This document shows, in pieces, positions 1 through 11,030 of a stretch of 64,000 bases of DNA. Under the pieces are notes generated by a model that was not told the origin of the DNA, did not search any database, and worked only from the letters and a program-made list of their open reading frames with translations. Origin of the DNA: Mesostigma viride (taxonomy: Eukaryota > Streptophyta > Mesostigmatophyceae > Mesostigmatales > Mesostigmataceae). Both the position numbers and the translations under genes were made by a program. Position 1 is the stretch's first letter. Each line of letters opens with the position of its first letter. The stretch is taken from positions 292,501 through 356,500 of the forward strand of contig RPFO01000059.1 of the NCBI GenBank assembly GCA_009746045.1, written 5' to 3'.

Positions 1-315
1 ACCTCACTTGGACATGTGCAATGTCTTGAATTGGTTGCTCATTGAGTGAGACATAATGTTGGACGTATTGTGGCTGCTTAACAATAACTTTGTGCACGCG
101 TAATTCTTTAATCATGACTAATGTCGGGCGCGTTGCAATTATAAAGGGAGGCATGCAACTATGCAATGTGCGAACATATTAATTCCATTTAGGGTTATTG
201 CAGTTCAAAAGGAGTGGTGCCGTCGCAAACCGTGTAGATCCCGCTCTGAATGTTAGCCAGCCATAGTTGTAACTTACAAGGCTGCACATTTCCACCTCCA
301 TTTGTTTCCATCGTT

Positions 316-420
316 GTGAATGACTCGACTAACACGGATGAGTCAACAGCAGGCTCGAGCTATCAACAGCATGGTCCGGATCTCCATATTTCTGGCCTGC
401 GCTAGTTGCTTTAGTGATAG
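316..420 (-). repeat. Diverged arm of the GCGCAGGCC dispersed repeat
   Basis: Read on the minus strand this matches the arm at 6,915-7,031: it contains GCGCAGGCCAGAAAT, then TCCGGACCAT, then GCTCGAGCCTG and TCGAGTCATTCA in the same order. The outer end (the TATCAAGGAGACAA motif elsewhere) has decayed. It is an old copy with many substitutions and a short insertion next to GCTCGAG. Confidence 0.6.
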
Positions 421-779
421 TCTTTACATTGTCATCAAGTGAGTGAGACAACAAACATGACAATTGCCTGGGGCCAGCAGATAAATGTCCAAAATTATTT
501 CAATGAGCAATAAAAGTGATTACTACAAGTAGTCAAGGAAGTGTTATCGCACAGCAAATTTGAAGCAATATCTTATGAATCACGTTCCATAGTGGCCATC
601 ATGATCGCACACACAAAAAGAGCATGCCCCTGAAAGAAAAGAGATCGGACTCAACGGACCTTACAAGTTGACCCTTACCAACCAGTGTGCCTAGAACGTG
701 AAGCGTGGGGCGGCCAGCAACGAAAGATTGTTCATGCAGACGGACCGCCCATGTATTGCCGGGCGCATCAGTGTGTATG

Positions 780-893
780 TCAATGAGACAACAGCGCAGG
801 CCAGAGATCTGGAGAATCCGGACCAAGGTAGCTCGAGCCTGCCGTTATGTTATCCGCGTTTTCGAGTCGTGCACGATGATGGATATGAACCAG
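780..893 (+). repeat. Arm of the GCGCAGGCC dispersed repeat
   Basis: Plus-strand copy of the same repeat, starting at TCAATGAGACAACAGCGC and running through GGAGAATCCGGACCA, GGTAGCTCGAGCCTGCCG and TTTTCGAGTCGTGCA. It is closer to the 6,915 copy than the 316-420 copy is. A short inverted match (GATGGATATG near 885 and CATCCATATTG near 926) follows it, so the arm may once have been half of a palindromic element. Confidence 0.65.
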
Positions 894-1387
894 TGTGTAT
901 GTGGCCATCAACACCAATTGCCGCCATCCATATTGTCATCAGGGCGTTGTGAGTTTCACGTTTGCTTTGTCGCTCATATTTCGCTTTGCCTTCGGCTTAG
1001 GCGAGCTCGCCTTGTCATCTCCAAAGAGTATGCAATGCCGCACAAGAAGACCGACATTTATTACTGCGCCAACTATCGTCCTCAAGATTGCCAGCATCTC
1101 CAAAGATCACCAAAGCCGCAACCAGATCGAGTGCGGCGCTGTGCCCTTCGCGTGCGATGCTCTGCTCTTCTACAGCCGTGGGGCTCGGAGCATTTGGGTT
1201 AATGTCGTCGCTAATAGCAGGCTTCGGGTCACCTTTCGCGAGGGTAACCCGTTGTAGCCATTCCTGAAAAGGCTGGTCGGTGTCCCTCATGGCTGGCGAC
1301 TCCCGAGCACCTGCCACCTTCCCGCGCATGTTGCACGTCTGGCATTTTCATGGGCTTGCTTCGCGCCAACGCACGCTGTCCACCACA

Positions 1388-1556
1388 AGTTCACAAAGAG
1401 TTCACGAGGAGTTCACGGGGAGTTCACGGGGAGTTCACAACTTCGGACTTCGGGGAGATTGTGAACTCGTCCTGTGAACTCGTGAACTCCTCGGGACCCA
1501 AAATTAGCTCGGCCCCGGTCGGCCCAGTTCACAAAAGAGTTCACAAAGAGTTCACC
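1388..1556. repeat. GAGTTCAC minisatellite with inverted copies
   Basis: Short tandem units of about 11-12 bp built on GAGTTCACGGG run from 1,388 to 1,440. Inverted copies (GTGAACTCGT, GTGAACTCC) lie at 1,461-1,490 and direct copies return at 1,527-1,556. The direct and inverted units could pair into hairpins. Open frames across it reflect the repeat. Confidence 0.75.
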
Positions 1557-2089
1557 GCCTCATGTGAGTCGTGCCTAAGACCTCGTATATTTCGGGGAAG
1601 TCCTGGGGAAGTCAGTGTCCAAATATTATCAGCAGATGTAAAATCGGGAGGGAGTATCAGCTAATCCTCAAAGACCTCATTTATTCGGTCGACAACCATC
1701 GTCCGTCAGCGCCCCAATATTTACTCTGTCGGATAACGCATAACCAGCGTGGGAATAAAGTAACTGACTGACATACTGACGTCAGCGACCCGGCCCCTGC
1801 CACCATGATTGCGTCGAAGTCAGAAAAGTTCCCTCAAGTCAGGCTCAACTTCAATAAAGTTCCAGGCGTTACAGTTTCTGCAAAGCCAGCAACCGTAAAT
1901 TTTAACGGCCGGTGCTGGTGACTAGTCCTGAATTATGACTGTACGGTGTACACTGTCATTCACGCCTTAAGTTGGGTTCGAGGGTTTCTTCGGTCAACAC
2001 TCAACCCAACCAAATAAAGGCGTGAACCCAACTTTAAAGGACTGAGATATTTTGGGGTTTCGTCAGGGTTTCGTAGAAATTTTTTTTTT
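1557..2089. other. No gene recognised
   Basis: Nothing codes recognisably here. Around 1,950-2,030 there are imperfect inverted copies of a TCACGCCTT / AAGTTGGGTT segment, suggesting decayed repeat DNA. A run of T (about 2,080-2,093) leads into the next element. Confidence 0.5.
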
Positions 2090-3196
2090 TTTTCGGGGAA
2101 ATGGGTATATGTATTTTATTAGCCAATTACAAGTTTTGCGGGCTTCGCCCGCGACATTAGAGCTTGTACTTTTTGTGGCCGGTCCCCGGCCAGGGAGCCC
2201 CGGCTAGGGAGATGTGAGTCACCACGTACCTCCGTCGAGTGCCAAGTGGCGCTAGTCCCGCCAAGGAGCGCGCGCTAGCTTTAGAGTTTCGACCACAAGA
2301 TTCATGGAGTTTGGCAAAAGGGTGAAGGAAAAGAATCCGTAACGAAATGGGGGGGTTCTATGAAGGCTCGAACCCGGCACGTCTCGGGCAGTCATGTGAC
2401 GAGCTGTGCCTTGGCGCCTGAAGTCTACGTAAGCAACTTATTGCGAAGTTTTACAATATGTACATTCCTACAAAGGGACAAACTGCGCAACCGCGCAGTG
2501 GACGGAGCTCGCGAACTACTTGCGGAGTTCAAGCTCCAGATTGACTGCTACCCCTGCACGGGAGCGCGATGCGCGCGGGGATGAGTGACCTCGCCAACCC
2601 CGCAGACAGCAGGGAAAAATCGCTTACAGGCGGTGGAGCAGAGGAAAATCCACGTGTGAGCTTCCTGCGCGTTTGTAACTGGTTCCTCAGGATAAAGTTT
2701 GGTCCAACAGCCCAAAAGTTTGCGACGGTTATATCTGGAGCTCGCGAACTCAGGAAATCGCAGAGTTTTCTAGTAGGAGCCATCTGGGCCGGGCATACGG
2801 ACCTCTGCCAAATGGCTCATCTGGATGTAACGCCCGAAAACCCTGATAATATGGACGCCGTGGTTTGACCTTTTCGTGATTGGTCGCAACGAAATTTCGC
2901 GCAGCTGATTCGTCAAGCGGACTCTAAGTCGCGCCGCTGAGTGGCTGGAGCCGAAAGCCGTTCGAAAGAGTGTTAGCTAAAATTGTGCCAAGGCTGCGTT
3001 TTACAAGCTTTAGTATATATGTTGATGGACCAAAGAGGTGAATGAAGGCACACGTAGAAAATTTGTCGTTCGTAGAAAATTTGCCCCGGTCGGAAGGTTT
3101 GACCACCTCATTTAGGATTCGCTGATACTCATTCCCCATTTCACCTCTCTGGTCCATCATTGGATAAATTATAAATATACCCATTTCCCCGAAAAC
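2090..3196. mobile_element. Element of 1.1 kb with perfect 21-bp terminal inverted repeats
   Basis: The 21 bases at 2,090-2,110 (core CGGGGAAATGGGTATAT) are the exact reverse complement of 3,176-3,196, with weaker inverted similarity for about 20 bp further inward. There is no transposase-like reading frame, so this looks like a non-autonomous DNA element. It seems to interrupt the repeat that resumes at 3,197. The target duplication is unclear because the left end abuts a T-run. Family not assigned. Confidence 0.6.
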
Positions 3197-3650
3197 CGGA
3201 AATGCACTACCTCGCCATGGCGGCTTGCGCCCATGCATGCAGTTTACGTTTTCGGACGATATAGCTGTCCAAACTCAGGAAATATATTTTATATGTCCTA
3301 GAGATGATACAAGTCAATTTTCAGCTCGCGGGGATGCGATTTACTAGGTGTCGGCACCGTTCTTGCTGGAAAAAGCTGCGATCAGGCAGTTCGACGAAAT
3401 TGATTACTACAACTGCTTTCCGGCGAAATTCGAAGGATTTATAGGTATCTTTCTACCGTTTATCATGTATTGCCGTATAATTGACTTAGTGACAGTATAG
3501 ATTTGATGATTTCGACCACTCTGTCGCGTCATGGTGTGTGTGCCGCAAAGTGCCACTTCTGCGGCACCGCCTGGGCCAAGGTAACGCCAGCCATGCAAGG
3601 TAAAGCCGGAATATCATTGTCTCATCGTTTCTTGATGTTCGTACATGAAT
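3197..3650. repeat. Left part of an outer piggyBac-like-family copy
   Basis: About 3,212-3,630 is a diverged direct copy of 3,925-4,330. Both start near GCCATGGCGGCTTGCGCCCA, share GGTGTCGGCA-CGTTCTTGCTGG, and end near CCGCCTGGGCCAAGGTAACG. The copy stops at the TTAA at 3,651 and appears to resume at 5,358, which places the 3,651-5,357 element inside a relative of itself. Confidence 0.6.
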
Positions 3651-5357
3651 TTAACCCCTAAATGGTCTGGCTGCCGATTTTCCGCCTAAAACTGAGTTAC
3701 AGCCGACACGTCGGCCCCTTCTCGGGGGACCAAATGCCGCGAAAACTATTGAGAATTAGGAAAAGTTTAGCTGAGAAGATCGAAAGTTTATAATTTTCCT
3801 CACAGCATGGTACTAGGGTTTGCATACTTCTGACAAAGTTATAGAGGTGTTCTGGTCGGTCAAAGTACAAGGGGTCAGGGTACTTTTTCGCGTACAACGT
3901 GCATTCCGGAAAACGACGACCTGGCCATGGCGGCTTGCGCCCACGCATGGCATTTAAGTTTTCGTTCGAATTTTCTGACCAAACTCAGGAAATCGATTTT
4001 ATACGTCCTAAAGATCATACAGGCCAATTTTTGGTTCGCGGGAATGCCATTTGATAGGTGTCGGCAGCGTTCTTGCTGGAAAAAACTGCGATCAGGCCGG
4101 ACGATAGAAACGTTGACAGCAATACCTTTCCGGCGTATTTTAAAGGATATATTGGTTTCTTTGTACTTTTTATGATACATCGTAGTCGTAAACGTGCAAG
4201 GGTGGCCAGAAATCGCCGAATCCAGCGACCATGCTGCACAACTTTGGTGTGCCGAAATGCGCCATTTTGCGGCCACCGCCTGGGCCAAGGTAACGCCATC
4301 CATGCCCGGTAAAGCTTAGTTATCGTTTTCCTATCGCTGTTTGACGTTTATATATACGTTCTAGCTTGTGTAGCACATTCTTTTTGCATTGTTCATGCTC
4401 TTTCTTGACCCTGGCCTGGCCCCTTTCTAAAACACCCTTCTTAGATGCTTCCATCAGTCAGTTGACCTGCCACAGGGTGATGGTGATAAGTTTTAGAGGC
4501 TGTATGGGTTTGAATACCTCCATATATGTTTGTTATACATTTCCCACACACATATTGCATGAGTGTGAGGCAGTTGGCTGGTCTCTGTGGCATCATCAAG
4601 CATGTAACCGGTGAGTAGAAGCTTCCCATTGTCAGCATGTGCCACCAGGTGTGCTGGCCATCACCTGGCAAGCTATAGCAGCTTAGGCCTAGTTTATCCT
4701 TGCTAGGGCAAGCTGAAATAGGCTTTAAATCACTAGTTTGTTGGTGGCTGCCTCCTAGAATGCATGCCTTGCGTAGGGTATCCGTACCACGTTACCTACG
4801 TGCATGGACAAGGTGGCACCTGCACATAGGTGCCATGTAAGGGCAGTGTGATGATGCAGTTATGTTTCCCCATCATTGTGGAAGGGAAATGTATTGTGTG
4901 GCATGGTTGGGGGCCATATTCGTAGGTATTAGTAGGTAGTATGCCCACTCCTACCCCCTTGGTTGCTTTTTACCAACGGTACCCCTATGGGCTGTACTGG
5001 ATGTAACTGCTGGTATACCCACCCAAATGATGACCCCAATGGCTCAAACTGTTCAGCAACTAATTGTTTATCATCCCTGAAGTGGTAGGTGCCTAGCTCT
5101 TACAACATAATTCAAAATGCACATTCTACCAAAAATGAAAACGCTCGTCTTGACCCCCCTGACTTTGACGGCAGTTATACATGGCCTACCCTGCATATAT
5201 GTAAGGTTGTGATATACCAACCCGAAGGGCAACTCATGGACATGCTTGGCCCCCAAGGACAGCCATTGGATATAGGTGGGTTGGATGGCATCTGGTTTGC
5301 AAAATTGTGAAGTTACAGCCGATGCATCGGCAGTATTTCTGCCCATTTAGGGGTTAA
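3651..5357. mobile_element. piggyBac-like non-autonomous element, TTAA target
   Basis: The left end reads TTAACCCCTAAATGG (3,651-3,665) and the right end CCATTTAGGGGTTAA (5,343-5,357). The ends are exact inverted repeats flanked by TTAA on both sides. TTAA duplication with termini starting CCC is the hallmark of piggyBac transposons (established knowledge). Each end has a subterminal palindrome: GTTACAGCCGACACGTCGGC near 3,696 and GTTACAGCCGATGCATCGGC near 5,313. No transposase frame is seen, so it is probably non-autonomous. Its interior (about 3,925-4,960) matches the flanking DNA at 3,212-3,650 and 5,370-5,990, which indicates self-nesting. Confidence 0.7.
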
Positions 5358-5990
5358 GCGTGCGAGGTCTTGCCAGTTTCGAGGCTTGATGCTCTTTCTT
5401 GACCGTTGCCTGCCCCTCTCCGAAACCCCCTTTTTAGGTGATGTTGCCAGGCATTTGCCTTGCCCTGGTGTAGTTGTGCAGGGTTTTAGGCGCTTTATGG
5501 GTTTAAACACCTTCATAGATGTTCTTTAGAAGTTATTCTTTTGCTACTTTCCTACTGCATAATTGTGTGGCCATGGGCTTCGTCAAGGATGCTTTCAAGC
5601 TTAGATGGGTGAGTGATCTTGGTGATACTCCACTGTAATCATGTGCCAGCAAGTATGTTGGCCATTGCATGGCAAGGCAAAACAGTTTTATCCATGTCCA
5701 TTCTCGTTAGAGACACTTGAAATATGCTTAACCTGTCCAGTATATTGGTGGTTAACACTATAAAAGAACCCTTTTGTGGGTAGGTATCCAAACCCATTCC
5801 CTACGTGCTTGCATAGGCTCTCTCACACACAAGGTATAATATAATTGCAATATGATGAGGCCAGTATGTTGTCCTATTATGCTGGAAGGGAAATGAGTTG
5901 ATTGGCATGGTTGGTGGCCACGGTGGTGTGTAGTACGACCGCACTCCCATGCTAGCATTTTGCTACCAATGCCCAGTCCTATTTATAGGA
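5358..5990. repeat. Right part of the outer piggyBac-like-family copy
   Basis: Diverged copy of about 4,380-4,990. Shared landmarks in order are ATGCTCTTTCTTGACC, GCTTTATGGGTTT (GCTGTATGGGTTT in the inner copy), GGCCATTGCATGGCAAG, GGAAGGGAAATG and GGCATGGTTGG. It continues the segment left off at 3,650 and ends near a short palindrome at 5,973-5,994. Confidence 0.6.
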
Positions 5991-5994
5991 CTGG
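5973..5994. repeat. Short palindrome, also found at 11,177
   Basis: CCAGTCCTA then TTTATAGGACTGG forms a near-perfect hairpin. A close relative (CCCAGTCCTAATTTTAGG, 11,177 on) sits just right of the ORF1 dimer. The shared hairpin suggests an end of another small repeat family. Confidence 0.45.
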
Positions 5995-6207
5995 CAGTGT
6001 TTTGCATGTTTCAGGCAGTGCCAGCGGCCGAATTGAGTCCAGTTTTTTGCCACGGTTCAAGAACTCTCTTTTCTACATGCCTATGATTTTTAATTGTGAA
6101 TATGGATTTTATTGGATTTTACATACTCCTGCTTCCACAGAAAATTCCAAAATCGCGAGTAATGGTTGAGACTCATGTATAATTTTACATGATTTGGTCA
6201 ACATATG

Positions 6208-6247
6208 ATTTTTTAAGCATATCAAGGAGACAATTTTTTAAGCATAT
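6208..6247. repeat. 15-bp direct repeat around a 10-bp CAAGGAGACA
   Basis: ATTTTTTAAGCATAT at 6,208-6,222 is repeated exactly at 6,233-6,247, and the 10 bases between are CAAGGAGACA. That decamer is also the terminal motif of the repeat at 6,915-8,223. The layout looks like a target-site duplication around a minimal insertion or excision remnant. Confidence 0.7.
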
Positions 6248-6350
6248 GCCCAAGCAGTAGCACGATATTGAGTGCAATGATGCATATCAAACATTTGGGG
6301 CGCTTTCCATATTTCCATATATATTCTCCTTGATATATATTATATTCTCC

Positions 6351-6728
6351 CACCGGCCTGACATCGTGGTGCTGGACTTTGAGGGGGGTGGCCGGCATCT
6401 GCTTATTGACGTTTCGGTGGCGCGGCCCTTGGCTCTTAGCCACGTGGCTGGGGCCTCCCTCACGGCAGGTTACTGCACGGCGGACCGGGCGGAGCGGGCC
6501 AAGCTCCTGGCCTACGGCGACGTCGGGCACCATCGTGTGGTGCCCTTTGTCTTGGAGGAGTTTGGGGCCATGGGGCCCCTGACCTCCGCCTTCTTCAAGG
6601 AGTGTTTCCGGCTCCGGGAGGACCGGCTGGACCTGGAGGGCCAGCGGGCCCCATGGTCGGCGCGGACCTGGACATCATATTGGCGTCAGCGCTTGTCGGT
6701 CACTGGCGCTGACTCGGGCCATGGCTGA
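6351..6728 (+). pseudogene. Restriction-like endonuclease fragment of a non-LTR retrotransposon
   Basis: About 125 residues are open in one frame. The fragment starts with HRPDIVVLDFEGG and continues LLIDVSVARP, then a segment with RAKLLAYGDVGHH and VVPFVLEEFGAMG. The order RPD, then D-V-x-V, then a lysine-bearing helix and a PF-x-x-E-x-FG block is what I know from C-terminal PD-(D/E)XK-type nuclease domains of non-LTR retroelements. No RT domain precedes it; AT-rich DNA lies directly upstream, so the copy is 5'-truncated. A plausible 3' tail runs to about 6,910. The nuclease assignment is an inference from motif order. Confidence 0.5.
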
Positions 6729-7246
6729 CATCATGCTCCGCCGTACGCGGGCTGATTTTGCGGTGCAGCAGGGCTATTAGGTTCCTCCCGTCAGGAGTTT
6801 CCATTGGTCTTATCGTAGTAAAGAGCTTTGACATGGCTCTGTATATAGGTTTATAGCTGGGCGTTTGCTTTGGTTTGAGTGATTTCACTCTGCTGTAAGT
6901 AATTATATTTTTAATATATCAAGGAGACAACCAGCGCAGGCCAGAAATCGGGAGAATCCGGACCATGGTAGCTCGAGCCTGCCGTTATCTTGTCCGCGTG
7001 TTCGAGTCGTTCAGGATGATGAAGATGAATGGTGATGGAAATGTGTATCCTTGTGCATTGAAATTATGGCTGGCTTACGTGTAGAGCGACTAGATGACCT
7101 AGACGGTGGGGCCGGAAACAGCATGCTTGATCAGGGCGTGTGTTTCGAGCCTAACTGGCCGGGAGTGTCTAGTGGTGAGCACCATTGCTGCGATCGCTCT
7201 CCCACCATTTACGAGGATTTAATATATATTCATATTCATCATCCTG

Positions 7247-7859
7247 AACAGCTAAGCTCGACGGCACGATTTACAGGATGCTCCGACAGGTCCTGAACAT
7301 AGGGTTTTCCGAGCGCCCTTCATTAGAGTCTTTGTATCAGGGTATGCCTCGTATTTCGGACGAGATTAGGCAGCGTAGGATAGCATTTGTAGGACACCTT
7401 GCTCGCACCAGCCAGGTCGACACCGCCCTTGGTCTGGCAGGCCCCCAGCGGCTTGGCCAGCCAGGGTGGCATATTCTGACCTGGCCTGGCTCCAAGGGCA
7501 TTCCCAAACGGGTAGGGAAACATGTCACGAACTACATCCAGATGTTGCTGGACGACCTAGTGGTCCCAGCCCAGTTTGAATACCGCATCCACTCTCTCTC
7601 CCTTCTTTGGACTGCCATGCAGAACAAGACGCGGTGGCAGAAGATTGTCAAGGCTCACACGCCAGCCCCTGTGGGCAAGCCACCGATCCCCCCAAGAGGA
7701 GGAGGCGTTTTGATGAGTCTAGTGTAGTAATTAGGATTTTTCTAGACTAGATAGATTAGCGTTAGGTTAGTTCGATTACGCGGCTCCCTCCACTCCACCC
7801 ACCCATCAAGGAATATGTGCTACATGATCTCCCAACGGAGGCATGTTAATCTAATTTTA
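7247..7859 (+). mobile_element. 5'-truncated LINE with target-site duplication
   Basis: A 613-bp insertion is flanked by ATCATCCTG at 7,238-7,246 and 7,860-7,868 and interrupts the right arm of the surrounding element. It holds the C-terminal part of a LINE reverse transcriptase protein and its 3' UTR. The 3' end (ATGTGCTACATGATCTCCC, then AACGGAGGCATGTTAATC) also closes the minus-strand copy at 12,732-13,440. 5' truncation plus a short duplication is typical of target-primed reverse transcription. Confidence 0.75.
7278..7727 (+). pseudogene. C-terminal fragment of LINE ORF2 (post-RT region)
   Basis: About 149 residues start at RMLRQVLNIGF and run through RRIAFVGHLARTSQVDT to the end of the protein. 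The pattern of a basic RMLR helix followed about 30 residues later by RR-x-A-F-x-GHLAR is what follows the RT domain in many LINE ORF2 proteins. The RT catalytic domain and any endonuclease are missing because the copy is 5'-truncated. It is about 85-90% similar to 12,845-13,387 on the minus strand. The last residues differ from the other copy (frameshift near PPIPPRGGG). It cannot encode a working enzyme. Confidence 0.75.
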
Positions 7860-7916
7860 ATCATCCTGCATGAACGACTCGAAAACGCGGACAAGATAGC
7901 GGCAGGCTGGAGCTAC

Positions 7917-8165
<249 letters not shown>

Positions 8166-8306
8166 AGCTACCATGGTCCGGATTCTCCCGATTTCTGGCC
8201 TGCGCTGGTTGTCTCCTTGATATGAGGCGCTGGTTGTCTCCTTGATATGGGGTACCTTGTCTCCTTGATATGGGGTACCCGGCCCCTATACCCTTACTGC
8301 CACATG

Positions 8307-8317
8307 ATCTCAAAGAT
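8307..8317. repeat. Left target-site duplication of the ORF1 dimer
   Basis: ATCTCAAAGAT at 8,307-8,317 recurs exactly at 11,160-11,170, directly after the 3' tail of the second copy. The pair brackets both ORF1 copies. Confidence 0.7.
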
Positions 8318-9126
8318 TCCGAGAATTCCGAGAAGCTTTTGCGTGCGTTTGAGAGAGAAATCCTTGGTCGCATGGGCCTTAACGGTGAGATCGAGCTGGC
8401 TGCCCACCGCCTTCCCCGCGCGCGGGGTAAGGCAGGGCCGCCCCCGCTCCTCCTCACCTTTAAGACCCCGGCGGACAAGATTTCTTTTCTCAGACGCCGC
8501 AAGCGGCTCGAGAAGACTCTCTTCACCCTTGATGACGACTTGACCCTGGCGCAGCAACAACGGCCCGACGGGAGCTATGGCCGACCTACCTCCAACTCCG
8601 GCAGACCAAGGCGGGGCAGCCGGTGTACTGGAAGGGGGCGGCCATCTACGTCGGCCACAAGCCCTGGCAGGCGACCCCCCCCCCCCGCGGCCCCAGCGAC
8701 TCCAGACGCCCCAGCTTAGGGGAATACAGCAGTAGTAGTGCAGAATAGATAGACCGTGGCCATGTACATGTACGCCTCCTAGAGGCACTATCCCAGCTAA
8801 GCCCCGCGCTTTATTTAATCATGTACATGTGTGCCTATGATGTGCCACACTCCAGACGATGCATAGCCTTATTTAGTAATGTTGTGCGGCCATGCAGGGA
8901 GTCACTCTCTGCTGAGAAGCCATGCCATAGCTCTTGTATAGCCATGATGATCTTCCCCCTCACAGGCATGCTCCCCCCGGCCTTACCCGGGCATAGCGTG
9001 ATAGACCATGAGGGGGCGGGTGCCCTGGTGCACCTAGAGCAAGTGTTGTTTACATTCCCACCCTTGCAGGAAGTAGCTTAGAATGTATTATAGGCTGATA
9101 TGCCCCTTCTAGGGGGTTATCAGTAG
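8318..9126 (+). pseudogene. Truncated ORF1-only retroelement, copy 1
   Basis: The reading frame picks up at GAGAATTCCGAGAAG (about 8,321) inside the C-terminal half of the L1-like ORF1 protein. It keeps REILGRMGL, AHRLPRARGKAG, LLLTFKTPADKISFLRRR and LDDDLTLAQQQ, then loses frame at the Q-run (about 8,560) by a small indel. The 3' UTR follows directly from about 8,720 and matches copy 2. It lacks the terminal segment found in copies 2 and 3 and runs straight into copy 2 near 9,127. There is no RT. Confidence 0.75.
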
Positions 9127-9280
9127 CCACGAGCCACGAGCCACGAGGTAGCCATGGCTGACGGCGGAGCTCATAACTTTCACGTTTGAGCACCGAATTT
9201 AGCCGTGAATATCACAATCGATGCGTCTTTCTACGACGCACATGCTGATGTAATTTCCCGAAGCCATTACGCAATATACG

Positions 9281-10658
9281 ATGAGCAAACGCCTCTCGAC
9301 GCAACGCAGCCTGGCGGCTGCGCTCGGCAATGATAATACGTCTGCAGCTTCGGCTGCAGCTTCGCCCACCGGCCCAGATGGCAACGGTGACACTAGTCGT
9401 GCACTGGTGCTCGCCCAGCCTCCCGGGCTTGCCTCGCCATCTGCCTCGCCTGACCCCAAGCGCAGTCGCTCTGCTGAGCCGCCCTGGGAAGAGCGCTCCT
9501 TTGACGCCAACGCCTCCAGCTACTGGCTCCAAGGCATAGGAGCCTTCATGGACGACGTGTTTTCCGGCAATCACGCCTCGCTTCTAACCCTGTGCGTGTA
9601 CTTCACGTCCCACAACCGCGGCCGCTGGCCTGGTAATGGCCAGCTTGTCGACCCCGCCGAGGCTCTCCCAATCCTTCACCGCATGAGTCGCCCCAAGCTT
9701 CAACGCTTCGCCCTCTGCTCCCTTGCTGGACGCTCCGAATCCGCGATCTGGGCTTCCCCCCGCCCACCTTCCCCACCGAAGCCACCATCCGCACCCTCCT
9801 CAAGGAAGCTTTCGAGCAGCACGTGACCCCTCTTGCCGCAGTTGTGGCGGCACTTGGCGGCACGCTGGCTGCTGAGCTCCCCACCATCCCCACCGCCACC
9901 GCCACCCTCCTCGCCTCCACCCCCCCCCCCCCTCCGCCTCCACCGACTCCATCACCGCCCAGCTCCGCGACATCGACCAGCGCCTCAAGGATAATGCAAT
10001 CGCTATCGAGGTCTTGCAGAACACAGCAGGCCTCACCGCCCAGGCAGTGAAGGACATTGCCGCCAAGCCCGCCTCGGCTGGCCTGGCCGGCGATGCTCCT
10101 CCCATCACGACCTGGGCGGACATGCTTAAGCAACATACCACCTCCACCACCTCCGCCGTCGCAGCCCAGCTCCAGCGGCAGACGCTTGACCTCCGCGAGG
10201 AGGCCGAGCTCGCCAAGCGCAGCCTCAACGTCATTGTCAAGAATCTCAAGATGGAGGAAGGTGAGAATTCCGAGAAGCTTGCGCGTGTTTTTGAGAGAGA
10301 AATCCTTGATCGCATGGGCCTTACTGGTGAGATCGAGCTGGCCGCCCACCGCCTTCCCCGCGCGCGGGGTAAGGCCGGGCCGCCCCCGCTCCTTCTCACC
10401 TTTAAGACCCCGGCGGACAAGATTTCTTTTCTCAGACGCCGCAAGCGGCTCGAGAAGACTCTCTTCACCCTTGACGACGACTTGACCCTGGCACAGCAAC
10501 AACGACGACGGGAGCTATGGCCGGCCTACCTCCAGCTCCGGCAGACCAAGGCGGGCCAGCCGGTGTACTGGAAGGGGGCGGCCATCTACGTCGGCCACAA
10601 GCCCTGGCAAGCGACCCCCTCGACCACCGCGGCCCCAGCAACTCCAGCCCCAGCCTAG
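9281..10658 (+). pseudogene. L1-like ORF1 protein (RNA-binding), frameshifted
   Basis: The start MSKRLSTQRSLAAAL is shared with the minus-strand copy at 30,791. The N-terminal third is Ala/Ser/Pro-rich. A central heptad-like stretch (RDIDQRLKDNAIAIEVLQN to LDLREEAELAKRS) suggests a coiled coil. Then comes an RRM-like core (SLNVIVKNLKMEEGEN, FEREILDRMGL, AHRLPRARGKAG, LLLTFKTPADKISFLRRR) and a C-terminal block (LDDDLTLAQQQRRRELWP). That order matches L1 ORF1p: coiled coil, RRM, C-terminal domain, which trimerises and binds RNA. At least two frame breaks are present, one near 9,755 and one at the C-run near 9,920-9,934. The clean 10,014-10,658 frame is the C-terminal half. Confidence 0.75.
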
Positions 10659-11030
10659 GGGAATACAGCAGTAGTGTAGAATAGTTAGACAGTGGCCTTG
10701 TACATGCCCGCCTACTACAGGCACTATACCAGCTGAGGCCTAGCCTTTTTAGTCATGTACATGTGTGCCTATGATGTGCCACACTCCAGACGATGCCTAT
10801 AGCCTTATTTAGTAATGTTGTGCCCATGCAGGGAGTCACTCTCTGCTGAGAAGCCATGCCATAGCTCTTGTATAGCCATGATGATCTTCCCCCTCACAGG
10901 CATGCTCCCCCCTTACCCGGGCATAGCGTGATAGACCATGAGGGTGCGGGTGCCCTGGTGCACCTAGAGCAAGTGTTGTTTACATTCCCACCCTTGCAGG
11001 AAGTAGCTTAGAATGTATTATAGGCTCATA

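Larger units (their letters stand above)
1..1387. other. No gene recognised; diverged repeat DNA
   Basis: No convincing coding region is seen. The short open frames here have no motif I recognise. Two diverged copies of a dispersed repeat are annotated separately at 316-420 and 780-893. The rest, including 894-1,387, shows no domain, RNA gene or tandem array that I can support. Confidence 0.6.

Noticed and set aside
1015-1329. 104-codon minus-strand ORF
   Set aside because: Slightly biased composition, but no motif, no conserved neighbour and no second copy in the window. Not supportable as a gene.
6915-7031. Functional tRNA or SINE promoter
   Set aside because: A-box and B-box look-alikes are present, but the spacing is short and the copy is one arm of an inverted pair, so I kept it as a repeat with SINE as an alternative only.
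8321-8719. Host RNA-binding protein gene
   Set aside because: The same protein occurs in three copies with shared UTRs and target-site duplications, so it is a retroelement ORF1.
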